A DNA stretch of 64,000 nt from Vitrella brassicaformis. Its lineage: Eukaryota; Sar; Vitrellaceae. The notes under the pieces were generated by a model. That model saw nothing but the letters and a program-made list of their open reading frames with translations, was not told the origin of the DNA and did not search any database. The position numbers were made by a program, and so were the translations under genes. The first letter of the stretch is position 1, and each line of letters opens with the position of its first letter. The DNA is taken from contig CDMY01000989.1 of the NCBI GenBank assembly GCA_001179505.1, forward strand, positions 124,001 to 188,000. The letters run 5' to 3'. Below are positions 12,423 to 22,563 of the stretch, one piece after another.

Positions 12423-13158
12423 ATGAAGGCCCTCTGCCTCGCCGTCTTCGTCGGCCTGTGTGTGGCCTCTGCTTTCGGTAAGCTGCTGAGGTGTCGCTGC
12501 AGACGAGACGAGCCGTTGCGTTATTCCGGGTTGTGTGTATGTGTCTCGCGTGTGTCGGGTGTGATGTCGTTCAGCTGAAGAGTTTGAGCTGCAGATCCTG
12601 GAGGGAGGCGAACTCTCGTCTGGCAGCATCCTACGCCGCCTACAGAACGGATCGGAAGGAATCTTCGAATTTGTGCCCGAAATCCCACCTGTAAAGGAGA
12701 CCATACCGCTCGAGGAAATCGAAGAGGGACTGTTCAACAACGAAGTGGACTTGGGCAACGTTGCTGGGTGCACGTGGACTGGGGGCAGGTTCGTCATGGA
12801 TGGCGAGACGGCGATGGCGATGGACGCCTCGATGCCGCTCACCCGCCGCGGCAACAATCTGAGGACGTCCACTGCACGGGCGCCTCTGCCCAACGGCGGG
12901 GTACGGCAGCTGGTCGGGTTCACCACCAACAACTGGTGGGGCCCTATCAACAATCAGCCGACCATGCAGGTCACGTGTACCACCACGTCGATTATTTACA
13001 ACTGCTTCCAAGACTACAGGAACTACATTTTCTATGGCACCTACTACGTCCACGAGGGGCGGCGGCTGTTTGGATGGAACAGCGGCGGCAACGGTGCGCT
13101 GAAGGAATACGAGTTCGCCGTGAAGCTGATGTGCTCCAAGGCCGAAAATGGTGTGTAG
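12423..13158 (+). CDS. Small secreted protein of unknown function
   Basis: Two exons, 12423-12477 and 12575-13158, join in phase to give 212 residues. The N-terminus MKALCLAVFVGLCVASAF is a clear signal peptide with predicted cleavage at ASA, leaving Phe-Ala-Glu-Glu at the mature start. The body is acidic at first (EEFELQILEGGELSSGS), then Trp/Tyr/Asn-rich: GCTWTGGRF, FTTNNWWGPINNQ, TCTTTSIIYNCFQDYRNY, RRLFGWNSGGN. It ends LMCSKAENGV. The mature part has a few Cys (GCTW, VTCT, YNCF, MCSK) that could form disulfides, consistent with an extracellular beta-rich domain. I do not recognise a family. The acidic residues after the cleavage site argue against plastid import despite the Phe. Confidence 0.75.
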
Positions 13159-15576
13159 TGTAGCGCTGCCCTCGTCATCGCATCTGTGTATAGTCACTTT
13201 TGTGTGGTTGTTTTGGTCGTGGGAGGGGGTGGGGCGGGGAGGGTGAGAGAGGGGGGAGGGAAGGGGGAGGGGATGGGCTGTTGTCAAATGACCGCTTGCC
13301 CTTGGTACGATCGATGTAACTGCCATACACATAAAGGGGGGCACGGGACGCACACTCACATATCCACTCCACTTCCACCTCCACCCACACGTGGTAGGCT
13401 ACGGCTCTCACTCACTCGCTCATTCATTCACTCATTCATTCCTGTCACTCTCACCTTGCAATTCTCTGCGTCTACTAATCGGTGTTTGTGAAACGTCCTG
13501 ATGGACGGATGGTAGCTCACTTTTTCAGCGCTGACTTCCTGCCTGCCTGACTCTGTCACATGAATGTTCTGGCTGTCTGTCTGTCTGTCTGTCTTCCTGC
13601 GTGTCTTAACTCCTTTTTCGGGCCTTACCTACTGGCTGCTGGCGGCTGGCTGCTGACCCTCTTTCTCCTGTCGGTCGCCGTCTGTCTGTCTGTCTTTGTC
13701 CACTTTCTAAGCTTCCTCCCTCACCTCCCTCCCCCCTCCATCCCTCCCTCCCTGGCTCCCTGGCTCCGTCTCTTTGTGCGGTGTGTGACATGTTTGGTGG
13801 CTGGCAGACTGGCTGATTTGGTGGGACCCTCTCTCTCTGTGTGTGGTGTGTGTGTGTGTGATTGTGTGTGTGGTTGGTGGCTTATGCTTCGTACCGTATA
13901 GACACAGACACGGCCGTGTTTGCTGGGGTGGGCTGGAAGGGCCTTGGGAGGGGAGGGGAGGGGAGGGCTGCGTATCGCACTGTGCGTATTATGTCAGTAT
14001 CGAAATACTGCCGGTGGTTTGAGTAATTGGCATGTTTTGTAAGTTTATAGTCGCCGTGTGCATTGAGACAAAGACACACTGACAGACAGAGGTGTAGGCA
14101 GATAGATAGGTGCTGGGGGAGGGGGGAGGGGAGGGGGGCGGGAAAATGGTTGCTTGTTCTCCGTCCTTTCATCAGCCACCCACTTACTGGTGACACCCAC
14201 ACAGACAGACACCCAATCCACCAACAAACACATCCCGTCGTTAGACGCAACACGCCATGGACAGACAGACAGACAGCCACGATAGGGCTGCCCTGCCCGT
14301 CTCAATACTACTTTGTACAGCCGCTCATCCATCCATCCATCCATCCCCCCTTCATCCCTTCATCCCTTCATTCATTCCTTCACACCTTCATACGTACATT
14401 TATATGCCCGTGCCTTTGTTTGTACCTAAATGTGTGTGTCATCTGACTGACTAGGGGCGTGGGTGGGTGTGGGTGTGGGTGTGTGTAGGGGGCTGGCTGC
14501 CTGGCTGTCTGCCCAGGAAGGGAGGGAACTCTCGCGGCCAGAAATGGCCGTCTTGTCTGCCTTATTCATATCCTGCCTGCCTGCGTGCGTGTTCTGCAGA
14601 TCGATGGATGGATGGAGTTGTGTGTGTGCCAGGCCCAGCCGACGCGTACACTCATGTGTGTGTGTAGGTGGTGTTGGTGTGCGCGTGTGTGCGTGTGTGT
14701 GTGTGTGTGTGGTGATTTCGTGGAGGAGGTGGTGGTTTCACGTCCGTCCGTCGGATAGGTAGACGAGCGCTCGAGTACCGGTCAATTTAGCTCATCCCAT
14801 ATCATCTCATCTCAGCCCACCCACTCATCCACTCATCCATCCATCAACCATTCATAGCTAGCAAGCATCGCACTTGTCTCTGTCCACCCATCCGTCCGTC
14901 CGTCCGTCTGTCTGTCTGTCTTCTCCTCCGCTTACGCTCTCTCCCACTTGGCTTCACTCCTTGATACATACGCACATGTGCCCGCCATTCGACTCGCTAC
15001 ACGCGGCACCAGCCAGCCAGCTAGCCACACAGACAGGCAGACAAGCAGACAGACAGACAGGCAGGACACGTGGTGCATACTATACGATCTGATCCATCCC
15101 TTCGGTTCGTTCGTGCGATGGAATGGATGGATGAATGGATGGATGAGACTAATCAAAACATTCGATCTGTCTATAAAAACACTCTGACTGACGACCGACA
15201 AGCTGGCTTAATTGTGCTGTATATGCCATGCCACACCAACCCGCTCGTCCGTCCGTCCACTCATCCAGTATCCACACCAACACGCCACAGGCACCAAACC
15301 AGCTGGCCAGCAGGGCACTACACGGGCATATATGGCACCAATCAAGGCAATCAATCAAGGCAACATATATAGGGAGGCACTGCACCGCACACTCATTTGA
15401 TCTGTCTGTCTGTCTGTCACCATTCCAGGTCAGGCGGCCCCACACACTGAGTGCCTGCGTGGCCAACAGACAGACAGACAGACACACAACACATCGATGG
15501 ACACTTGGGTGGACAGATGGATGGATGGACACCATGCACACGACTGACTGACACACTGTGCCAGTTGGTCTCAGTG
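13159..15576. repeat. Repeat-rich gene desert
   Basis: About 2.4 kb dominated by tetranucleotide-type simple repeats: CTGT runs (13573-13594 and others), GGGA/GGGGA runs near 13945-13967 and 14108-14138, ATCC/TCCA runs near 14326-14348, GT runs near 14660-14712, CCGT/CTGT near 14888-14921 and CAGA near 15038-15062. Open frames across it encode only Ser/Thr/His/Cys-rich repeat translations and are discounted. It lies between the 3' ends of two converging genes, so no promoter is required here. Confidence 0.75.
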
Positions 15577-16548
15577 TCAGTCACCTTTAGGCCTCTGTTG
15601 GTCTGCGTGTTTCCTGGCAACCCGCTCGAGCACCGCATAGGCCATTATCGACTCGTGGCCGTCACTCCTGACACACACACATATACACACACACATATGA
15701 GGCAGACGGAACACATAACACGAAACAACAGAATATATATATTTATGTGTGTATATGTGTGTGTGTGTACCAGTGGATGGTGACAGCATAGTTGCCGGTG
15801 GGGTTGATGCGATCCGCCACCACATCGCGCGGGACGCGCCTGCACGGCACACACATGATAAAGGGATGGATGGATGGACTGACTTTGTCCTTTACCATGG
15901 CTGCAGTTTGGCCTTGCCGGTGAACTCGTCAATGCACTCGGCGCACCGACACGCTGCACACAGACAGCAGCCATCCATGTGTGTGTGTGTGTGTGTGTGT
16001 GATGTCAAGGTACCGACCGAGTCGCACCGTCCTTGCCGGCACCAGCAGCACGTCCTCACCCGCCACACCTGCAGGAATGAGCCAATGGATGAATGGATGG
16101 GCGAGCCAGTGACACACGCCACACACGCCACACAACACACATACACACACACACACACACACATACAGTCCCCCTCCAAACATTGATACCGCTCATCAGC
16201 TCTGATGCCTCCAGTGCACCAACGTGGCCGTTGGTCGCCCCCTGTCCCTCTCCTGATGTGCCATTGTCGGCCACAGCGGGGCCGTTGGACACTGCTGCCG
16301 GTGGTGGTGCTGGTGGTGGCGGTGACGCACAAGGGATGGTGACCTCCATCATCATGTCGTCCGTCATGCGCACACGGGGCCGACTGCAGTGATCCATCCA
16401 TCCATCCATCCAGCTATCCATCCAGCTATCATGTGGTGTGGTGTGGCGGCTGTGTGTCCGTCTGTGTGTGTGTACTTGTCAGCGAATCTGCTCGCTGAAA
16501 GGCCTCGTGCGACGGTCTCGGCGATCTGACGGAAACTCTCCCACACCT

Positions 16549-16584
<36 letters not shown>

Positions 16585-18005
16585 AAGAAACAAATGAAGG
16601 GCAAACCGACGGACACACACACACACACCGACCGGATCGTGGCTATCGACGGTCAGCACAAAAGGGAACGTTGCAGGGGGGCATTCCAGCGGCTCATACG
16701 CATCATCATCACCCTCACGACGCTGCTGCGTGTGGGTGGCCTCCTGGGGGACGGTCAGCCGCTGGTCGATGGGCAGTCGGCACCAGTGTGTGCGGTCGAT
16801 GCCGTACTCGTCCTGCAGCCTGGCGATGGTGTGCGGGGGCCGCTGGAAGATCTCGTGTCGCGTGTGGCAGGTGCCGCAGGTGAAGTAGCTCATATTCTCG
16901 ACCACCATCAGGGTGGGGATCTTCAGCTGATCGAACACACGCAAACCCTTCTCGACGTCAACCAAACTGCCCACACGTCAACACACCGAGAGGGAATATA
17001 TATATGTGTGTGTGTGTGAGGATTTCCCTCTTCTTCACTGACCTGAGTTGCTGTGGCGTGGTGACAATGACGGCCCCGTGCACCCGCACCGACTGCGCCA
17101 CCGTCATGTGTATGTCCCCAGTGCCAGGCGGCAAATCGATCACCAGGTAGTCCAGCTCCCCCCAGGCCGTCCCAGTAATCATCTGCCGCACCATCCCCGA
17201 CGCCAGCGGACCCCTCAGCGCGGCGTAGTCGCCCGGCTTGATGAACCCATAGCTCATGAGCTTCACCCCCCGGTGCTCCAGAGGCACCATCAGCCCGTCC
17301 GGTGTGCCGCGCACACCGTCGCATTGCAGTGGAATCAGGTAGCTGAGCGAGGGGCCGTAGACGTCGGCGTCAATGATACCGACCTTGGCCTTCATGTGCT
17401 GCAGCGTGTAGGCGAGATTGACGGCCACGGTGGACTTGCCGACGCCGCCCTTGCAGCTGGCCACGGCAATGATGAACGACACCTGACGCAGGCCGGGGGG
17501 AATGCCCTCTGACCCCGGCTGCTGCCGGGATGAAGAGGCCTTCTGGCTGGTGATGTCGATCTGCACACTGCCCGCCGTCACCCACTCCAGTGCCTCCAAG
17601 AGAGAGGTGCACACCTGACAACCATACGGAGGATGCATAGATCTGTCGGTGTGTGTCAGTATGGTGCTGCCGTCTGCTCACCTGCACGAACTGGTCCTTG
17701 ACGGGGCATGCCGGTGTGGTGAGCTCGAGGGTGAAGCTGACAGCGCCCTTTGTGAAGTCGATTTTGAGGTTTTTGATGAATCCCAGTGTGACGATGTCCT
17801 TCTTGAGGTCGGGATCTATCACCTTCTTGAGCTCGTGCACCACCTCCTCTCTCAGGCGGTCATCCCGGGGCTGACCTTCGCCACCGCCATCCACAAGTGC
17901 GTCATCCATCCTCTCAAACGCTTTGCGCCGATCCTGCGAGCTTAGCAGAGGGAGATCTTCCCTGGGGCGGCCCGTTGCAGCAGGACTGCTTAGTGGATAT
18001 GGCAT
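15577..18005 (-). CDS. HCF101: HCF101-like Fe-S cluster scaffold/transfer P-loop ATPase (DUF59-ParA/Mrp-DUF971)
   Basis: Fe-S cluster assembly or transfer protein of the Mrp/Nbp35 class. From the N-terminus: a MIP18/DUF59 domain (VVHELKKVIDPDLKKDIVTL, then LTTPACPVKDQF), a deviant Walker A (ASCKGGVGKSTVAVNLAYTL), IIDADVYGPSLSYLI, a Walker B region (LDYLVIDLPPGTGDIHMTVA) and VVENMSYFTCGTCHTRHEIF with a CxxC. At the C-terminus a DUF971 domain is assembled from small exons: ACRCAECIDEFTGKAKLQPW, RVPRDVVADRINPTGNYA, then SDGHESIMAYAVLERVA. This three-domain order is diagnostic of HCF101 rather than plain Mrp/ApbC. The start chosen is MPYPLSSPAATGRP at 18005; an internal Met (MDDALVDGGG) is an alternative. 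No signal or transit peptide is visible. The N-terminus faces the next gene at 16 bp. Confidence 0.9.
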
Positions 18006-18021
18006 TCTCCTGACTACTGTG
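18006..18021. promoter_or_regulatory. Minimal 16-bp interval between two divergent start codons
   Basis: If both upstream-most ATGs are used, transcription of each gene must start inside the other gene's first coding exon. See the finding on overlapping divergent starts. Confidence 0.35.
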
Positions 18022-18920
18022 ATGCTCGCCTATTTCCCTCTGCTGTTGGTGTCGTGCTCCGCCACTGCCGCCCTGCGTGGGGCGCACAGCCTCCCGTCTG
18101 CTCCCTTCGGCAGCCATGCATTCATCAGCCCGATGCACGGCGGGTCACACAGCCTGCTGGTCAGTGACAGGGAAACCAGCAAGGTAGCCTGGCTCTCTAA
18201 GTACATGAGGCATTTAGCCTGATGTGAGAGAGAGATGGTTTGGTTTCATTCAGGCCAGGGTGCTCAAGGAGGGTGGGCCAGATCTGATGCTTGCTGAGGT
18301 GAGGGCGGCAGCAGCGTACGTCAGTCAAGCTACACACACAGAGAGACAGATGGATGATATCACCGAGAATGAGTGTCCGCCCATTATGGATGGATGCTGC
18401 GGGTGCGGGTGCGGTTCGCGCATGCATCAGGTCGTCCGCCGGATACGAACACACAAGTGCACACAGGTACTTAGGACAGACGAACCCGAGGGCTGGAGGG
18501 AGGGAGGGAGCTTGCCTTGGTGCGTGGTGACCAGCAGGTCATGGAGGCTGCTGCGGATGGAGGCAATGGCGATGACACGCAAACAGACGACCACGACACA
18601 CAACCCGCTGGTACGCACACATACTTTCCTTCCACGCCCCTTCCACGCCCCTTTTGACAGGTGGTTGTCCGTCGGTGTCTGTGCTGCGCTGTGCTACCTT
18701 TGCAGACGTTGCGGAGCAGACGAAAATCATGAAATCGCTCGCAGACCTCGTGGAGACACTCAGGCCTTTGGGTGAGCTCACGGCGAAACTGGACGAACTC
18801 AAGTCGATCCAGGAGGAGATCAACTCGATCCAGGAGGACATCCTCGCCGTATATGAGACCGCCCAGCAGCTCAAGACGAAGCGTTCTCGAAAACTCCGCT
18901 CCGAGGAGGGATCAGGGTAG
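18022..18920 (+). CDS. Small signal-peptide protein with C-terminal coiled coil, possibly plastid-targeted
   Basis: Starts MLAYFPLLLVSCSATAALRG, a good signal peptide. It is followed by a Ser/His/Gly/Pro-rich, acid-poor stretch (AHSLPSAPFGSHAFISPM) that resembles a plastid transit peptide. Further exons are GT-AG: ARVLKEGGPDLMLAE (after 18254), VVRRIRTHKCTQ (after 18429), an acidic Asp/Thr segment (VMEAAADGGNGDDTQTDDHD) and a last exon from about 18705. The last exon encodes a coiled coil with heptad-like ELTAKLDELKSIQEEINSIQ and ends KLRSEEGSG. No enzymatic domain is present. A structural or membrane-associated plastid role is inference. The small middle exons are the least certain part. Confidence 0.6.
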
Positions 18921-20078
18921 GGGGCGTTCGGTCTTTGTAGTCAAGTCGGGAAACGGGGCCAAAGGGGTGGAAGGGGTGGGTAGACGGAGAGCGTCTGATG
19001 TGTGAGGGCTGTCTCTCTCATGTATGAATGAAGCCGATCTGCAGAAGCAACTATGCGATTATGGCTGACTGGCTGGCTGGCCTACATTCCGACTGACAAA
19101 GACCAGGGCGTCTGGTAGGCAGGGTGTGTTGTCGTCACTGATCTGGATGGCCGGCCGGCCGGCCGAGTGAATGGCCAACGTTTGCAGTGACCTCTGACTG
19201 ACTCGTGCAAATGAATGCACTGCACTCATTCTTGGACGTGTCGTCACCCATCCATAAAGAGCACCACACACAGATAAGATAACACTTACAGGCAGATGTC
19301 CCAAAACTGTCCCCTCCCCTGACCTGACCCACCTCTCTGTGCATTGCAATGTGCGGAGATGCAGCTCTCGCGTGCGCTCTCTCTCTCCCCTCATCGCTCT
19401 GCGATCTCATGAGAGAAAAAATCCTACACACTGAGCGCGGCACACACATGCAGGGTGACCGGCAGGCAGGCTGGCTCCTCTCCCATGTGAATAATAAAGG
19501 TGCACACGTAAGATGCGATGGCCGCCAGCCAGCCAGCCGATCGGAAGCGATAGCGGTAGCAAGCAAACATGCACACAGAACACGGGACATCTGGGTATGT
19601 ATGTGTGTGTCGGTCGTCGTACTTGGAGAGGCTCTGCCGGGGCGATGGTGGATGACAGCTCATGTGGCACAAAAGTCCGCCCGCGGCATCCATCCGTCAT
19701 TGCGCAAACTCCCTCCGTCCCCATCATTCATTGTCCTCACTGGCCGGCCTGGTCTGCACTCCCGCTCTCGCGATTCAAAGGCACTCACACACAGAAAACA
19801 CACACAGACAGACAGACAGTGAGGGGAGCACTCGCTGCCCCCTGTCTCTCTGCACGCAGTACTCACGTGGGTGAGCATCACTCACCCACATCCACCGCCC
19901 CCCGCCCACCTACCCACACCTAGTATACTCACCCCCCCCACCCCCCACCCCCCTCCCATCAACCCTCCGTATGCTGACGCGTACCGATAAACGACAGACA
20001 CCCATACCCTACACAACAGAGAGTCCCTCTCTCTCTCTCTCCCCGCCCTCCCCGCCCCTGTCGCCCTTCTCTTCATTG
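18921..20078. other. Intergenic region
   Basis: About 1.15 kb between the 3' ends of two converging genes. It contains GGCCGGCC-type repeats near 19150-19165, CA/CAGA tracts near 19790-19820 and a C-rich CACCCCCC tract near 19930-19957. I see no coding region or RNA gene that I can support. Confidence 0.55.
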
Positions 20079-21904
20079 TCAGGCCATCTTGGTCTCCCGC
20101 ACTGCACGGTCAAGAAACTCACCTAAGTCTCCCCTCAAATGCCCGTGGGGCGCTATCGGCGCATCGACCTGGCGGCTGCTGGTGATGGTGCTGCTGACAA
20201 GGTCTTGTTGCTGCTGCTGCTGCTGCTGTTGTCCATCATCCGTCGTACTCTGCAGCATCAGCAGCTGCCGCTGCCCGTCGGTCAGCTCAGTCTCCACAGC
20301 GTCGAGCTCACTCGATAACAGCGACGGCAGATTCTGCAGCCGCTCGCTGACTTGTCTGATGGAGGGTGCCGGCGCCGGGCCACCCGCCTTGACGTCCACC
20401 TTCACGGGTGGCAGCCGCTCTATCACCACCGGCACGCCCTGCGGCCCCTTACGCTCGGGCGGCAACGCCGCTGCTGGAGGGGGCGAGTCGCCAGACAGAA
20501 AGGGCAGCCGCAGCTGACCCAGTAAGGGTATGGAGGGGCCGGGGGCGGGTGCTGCTGGGGCGGATTGCTGTGGTTGGGTGGTGGCTGGTGCCTTCATGGG
20601 CGATGGTTTGAACTCTGTGACGGCCGAGGGCGGGGTCTGTGGCGGTGGTGCGCCGGCGTTGACGCCGTCGGTGGCGAAGTAGAGAGAGGAGGCGATACCA
20701 ACTGTCAAACCAACCACAGACAAGCAGGATACACACAGGAGGGATGGCTTGTCTCTCACTCCCCCTCTGTCTGTCTGAGTGTGGCTACCTACCTGCCCAT
20801 AGCCCAGCAACGATGAACATGAGTTTCATGCCGATGCCATTGCCATTGTTGGCCCCAGCCACAGCCCCCGGTGGCTTGACGGCCACCACACCGCCGGTGC
20901 TGGCGCCACCAGTGGTGGTGGCCGCCACCAAACCACCCGGCCCCTCATCAGTCGTCGTCGTGGCAAGAGCTGTCACAGGTGCCGGTGCAGGCGCCGTATC
21001 GGCAGTGGCTCCGACTGGTGTAGGGGGTGGGAAGCCGGCCGGGGCTGCAGGTGGCGGCGGACCGCCCATGCCCTCCTGACACACACGCACACACAAACAG
21101 ACAGACAGACAGGTACATCCACCGAGTGGCTGATTGCCTGTGCGTGTGTTGTTTCGCCCGTAGTGTCCACCTCACCACAGGTGTCCTGGGTCCCCTCCTG
21201 GCTGCCTTAGTCTGGTCCAGCAGCTGCCTCCCGATGCTCAGCGCAGCCACCGGGGCCAGGCCTGCCGCCAGCCCCTTGCCGAACCCCTCAGGCACCTCCA
21301 GCTCCAGAGCCAGCGCCCTCGTCAGCCCCTCGTCGACAACCTCCTCCTCTGTCTTCTCTTGTCTCTTCTTCTCAGCCAGCTGCACCTCTGGCTGGGGAAA
21401 CATGGTCGGCTCAGGCCCAGGCGTCGGCAGCGGCCGCCGTGTGACGGCTTTGGGCTCCAGCCTGTCGGCGATCTGCGCCACGCGGCCGCGCCAGTCGACC
21501 TCTGGGTCGATCCGCGGAGTGGTCACCACCGGCCGCAGGGAGGGATCCAGCTGATACTCGATCTGCTTGACCGCGTCCTTGAAGTCCCAGTCATCCTCAC
21601 CACCGCCTTTGCCTTTCTTGGGCGGCGGCGTGGCCGAGGGCGGGGGCGCCGTGCGGCTGCTGGGGAGCTTGAACGTGTCGATGCCGATGCGGAAGTCTTC
21701 CTCCATCGGCTGGTTGTTGGCGTTCAGGTGTGTGTGTGTCGATGGGCTGCGCTGGAGCGATGTGACCACTGGGGGAGGTGGGAGAGGGAGGGGTGCGAAG
21801 GCCGGCGCCGCTGGGAGGTCTGACTGCAGCGTGGCTGCTGACACGATTGAGGGGATGCGGAAGAAGACAAGAGCCGGGAAGATCACCATCATTGCCGTCC
21901 TCAT
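20079..21904 (-). CDS. Pro/Ala-rich membrane protein, paralogue A (unrecognised family)
   Basis: Starts MRTAMMVIFPALVFFRIPSI, a signal-peptide-like N-terminus with likely cleavage near VSA. Landmarks in order: EDFRIGIDTFKLPSS, EVDWRGRVAQIADRL, a charged segment ending EGLTRALALELEV, the conserved hydrophobic core PVAALSIGRQLLDQTKAAR, an Ala/Thr/Pro linker, a membrane segment MKLMFIVAGLWA joined to VGIASSLYFATDGVN, a Pro-rich region, and a Gln-run tail (nine Q) ending RETKMA. At least three exons; the last intron joins GCA-G to TT at the membrane segment. The same landmarks occur in the same order in the divergently transcribed neighbour, so the two are paralogues. Targeting to the plastid or another membrane-bound compartment is inferred from the leader. 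No known domain was recognised. Confidence 0.7.
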
Positions 21905-22563
21905 AGCGCTGTGGTCACAGCAGCCACAGCAGCAGCAGGGGAGGGAGGCACCTGACAAGGGACACACACACACACGACCAATGCAGCACAGCACAGCATA
22001 GCACAGCGTAGCGCATATGGGGTCACAGGTGCTCTGGCCAATGCCGCGCTTTGCGTGATCTGACTGCGTCGTCTCCCACTCCTCACTCCTCACTTCTTGC
22101 CTTGCCTTGCCTTCACACGCATCAAACGTGACCAGCACATCCCGCCTCTTCTCACCTTCCTGTGCAGTCGTCAAACCACGGCAATTCGCCGAGAAAGCCT
22201 TGCCTCTCCAGAAGTTCGCTGGCTAAGCTCGCAGGCGGATCGTCGGAATTTTCCGCACAAAGAGGGCAGGAGGGAGCAGAGGGGCTTAGATCTGAGGGTG
22301 CTGGATACTGCTCTGTGAGGATTTCAAGCTGATCACCACTTGACGGCTATCTCACTCTGGGAAGCTTGTGGATGGCAGATTGGAGGGAGCTGAGGCGGCG
22401 AGGGTGAAGGCACGGCACCTCTGGAACGGTACGTGTGTGGTTTGCTGACTGATCTCCACCAAGCACACATCTGCCTATGTTTGCATCTATGCTGCATTCC
22501 AGATCCCCCCGGTCAGGCCATGCGTCGCATCTCGACGCCTCCCCCTGCAGCACAACGCTCCTA
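21905..22563. promoter_or_regulatory. Shared upstream region of the paralogous pair
   Basis: About 660 bp between the two divergent starts. It contains CACAGCA repeats near 21985-22006 and CTTGCC repeats near 22096-22112. A promoter role for both genes is inferred from position; I see no defined element. Confidence 0.4.

Noticed and set aside
13560-13600. Short regularly spaced repeats that could suggest a CRISPR-like array
   Set aside because: They are pure CTGT tetranucleotides without unique spacers, in a eukaryotic intergenic region.
17923-18022. Upstream ATG (MRRSCELSRGRSS) for the signal-peptide gene
   Set aside because: It would place 33 residues before the hydrophobic signal and overlap the HCF101-like coding exon; the ATG at 18022 starts directly at a good signal peptide.
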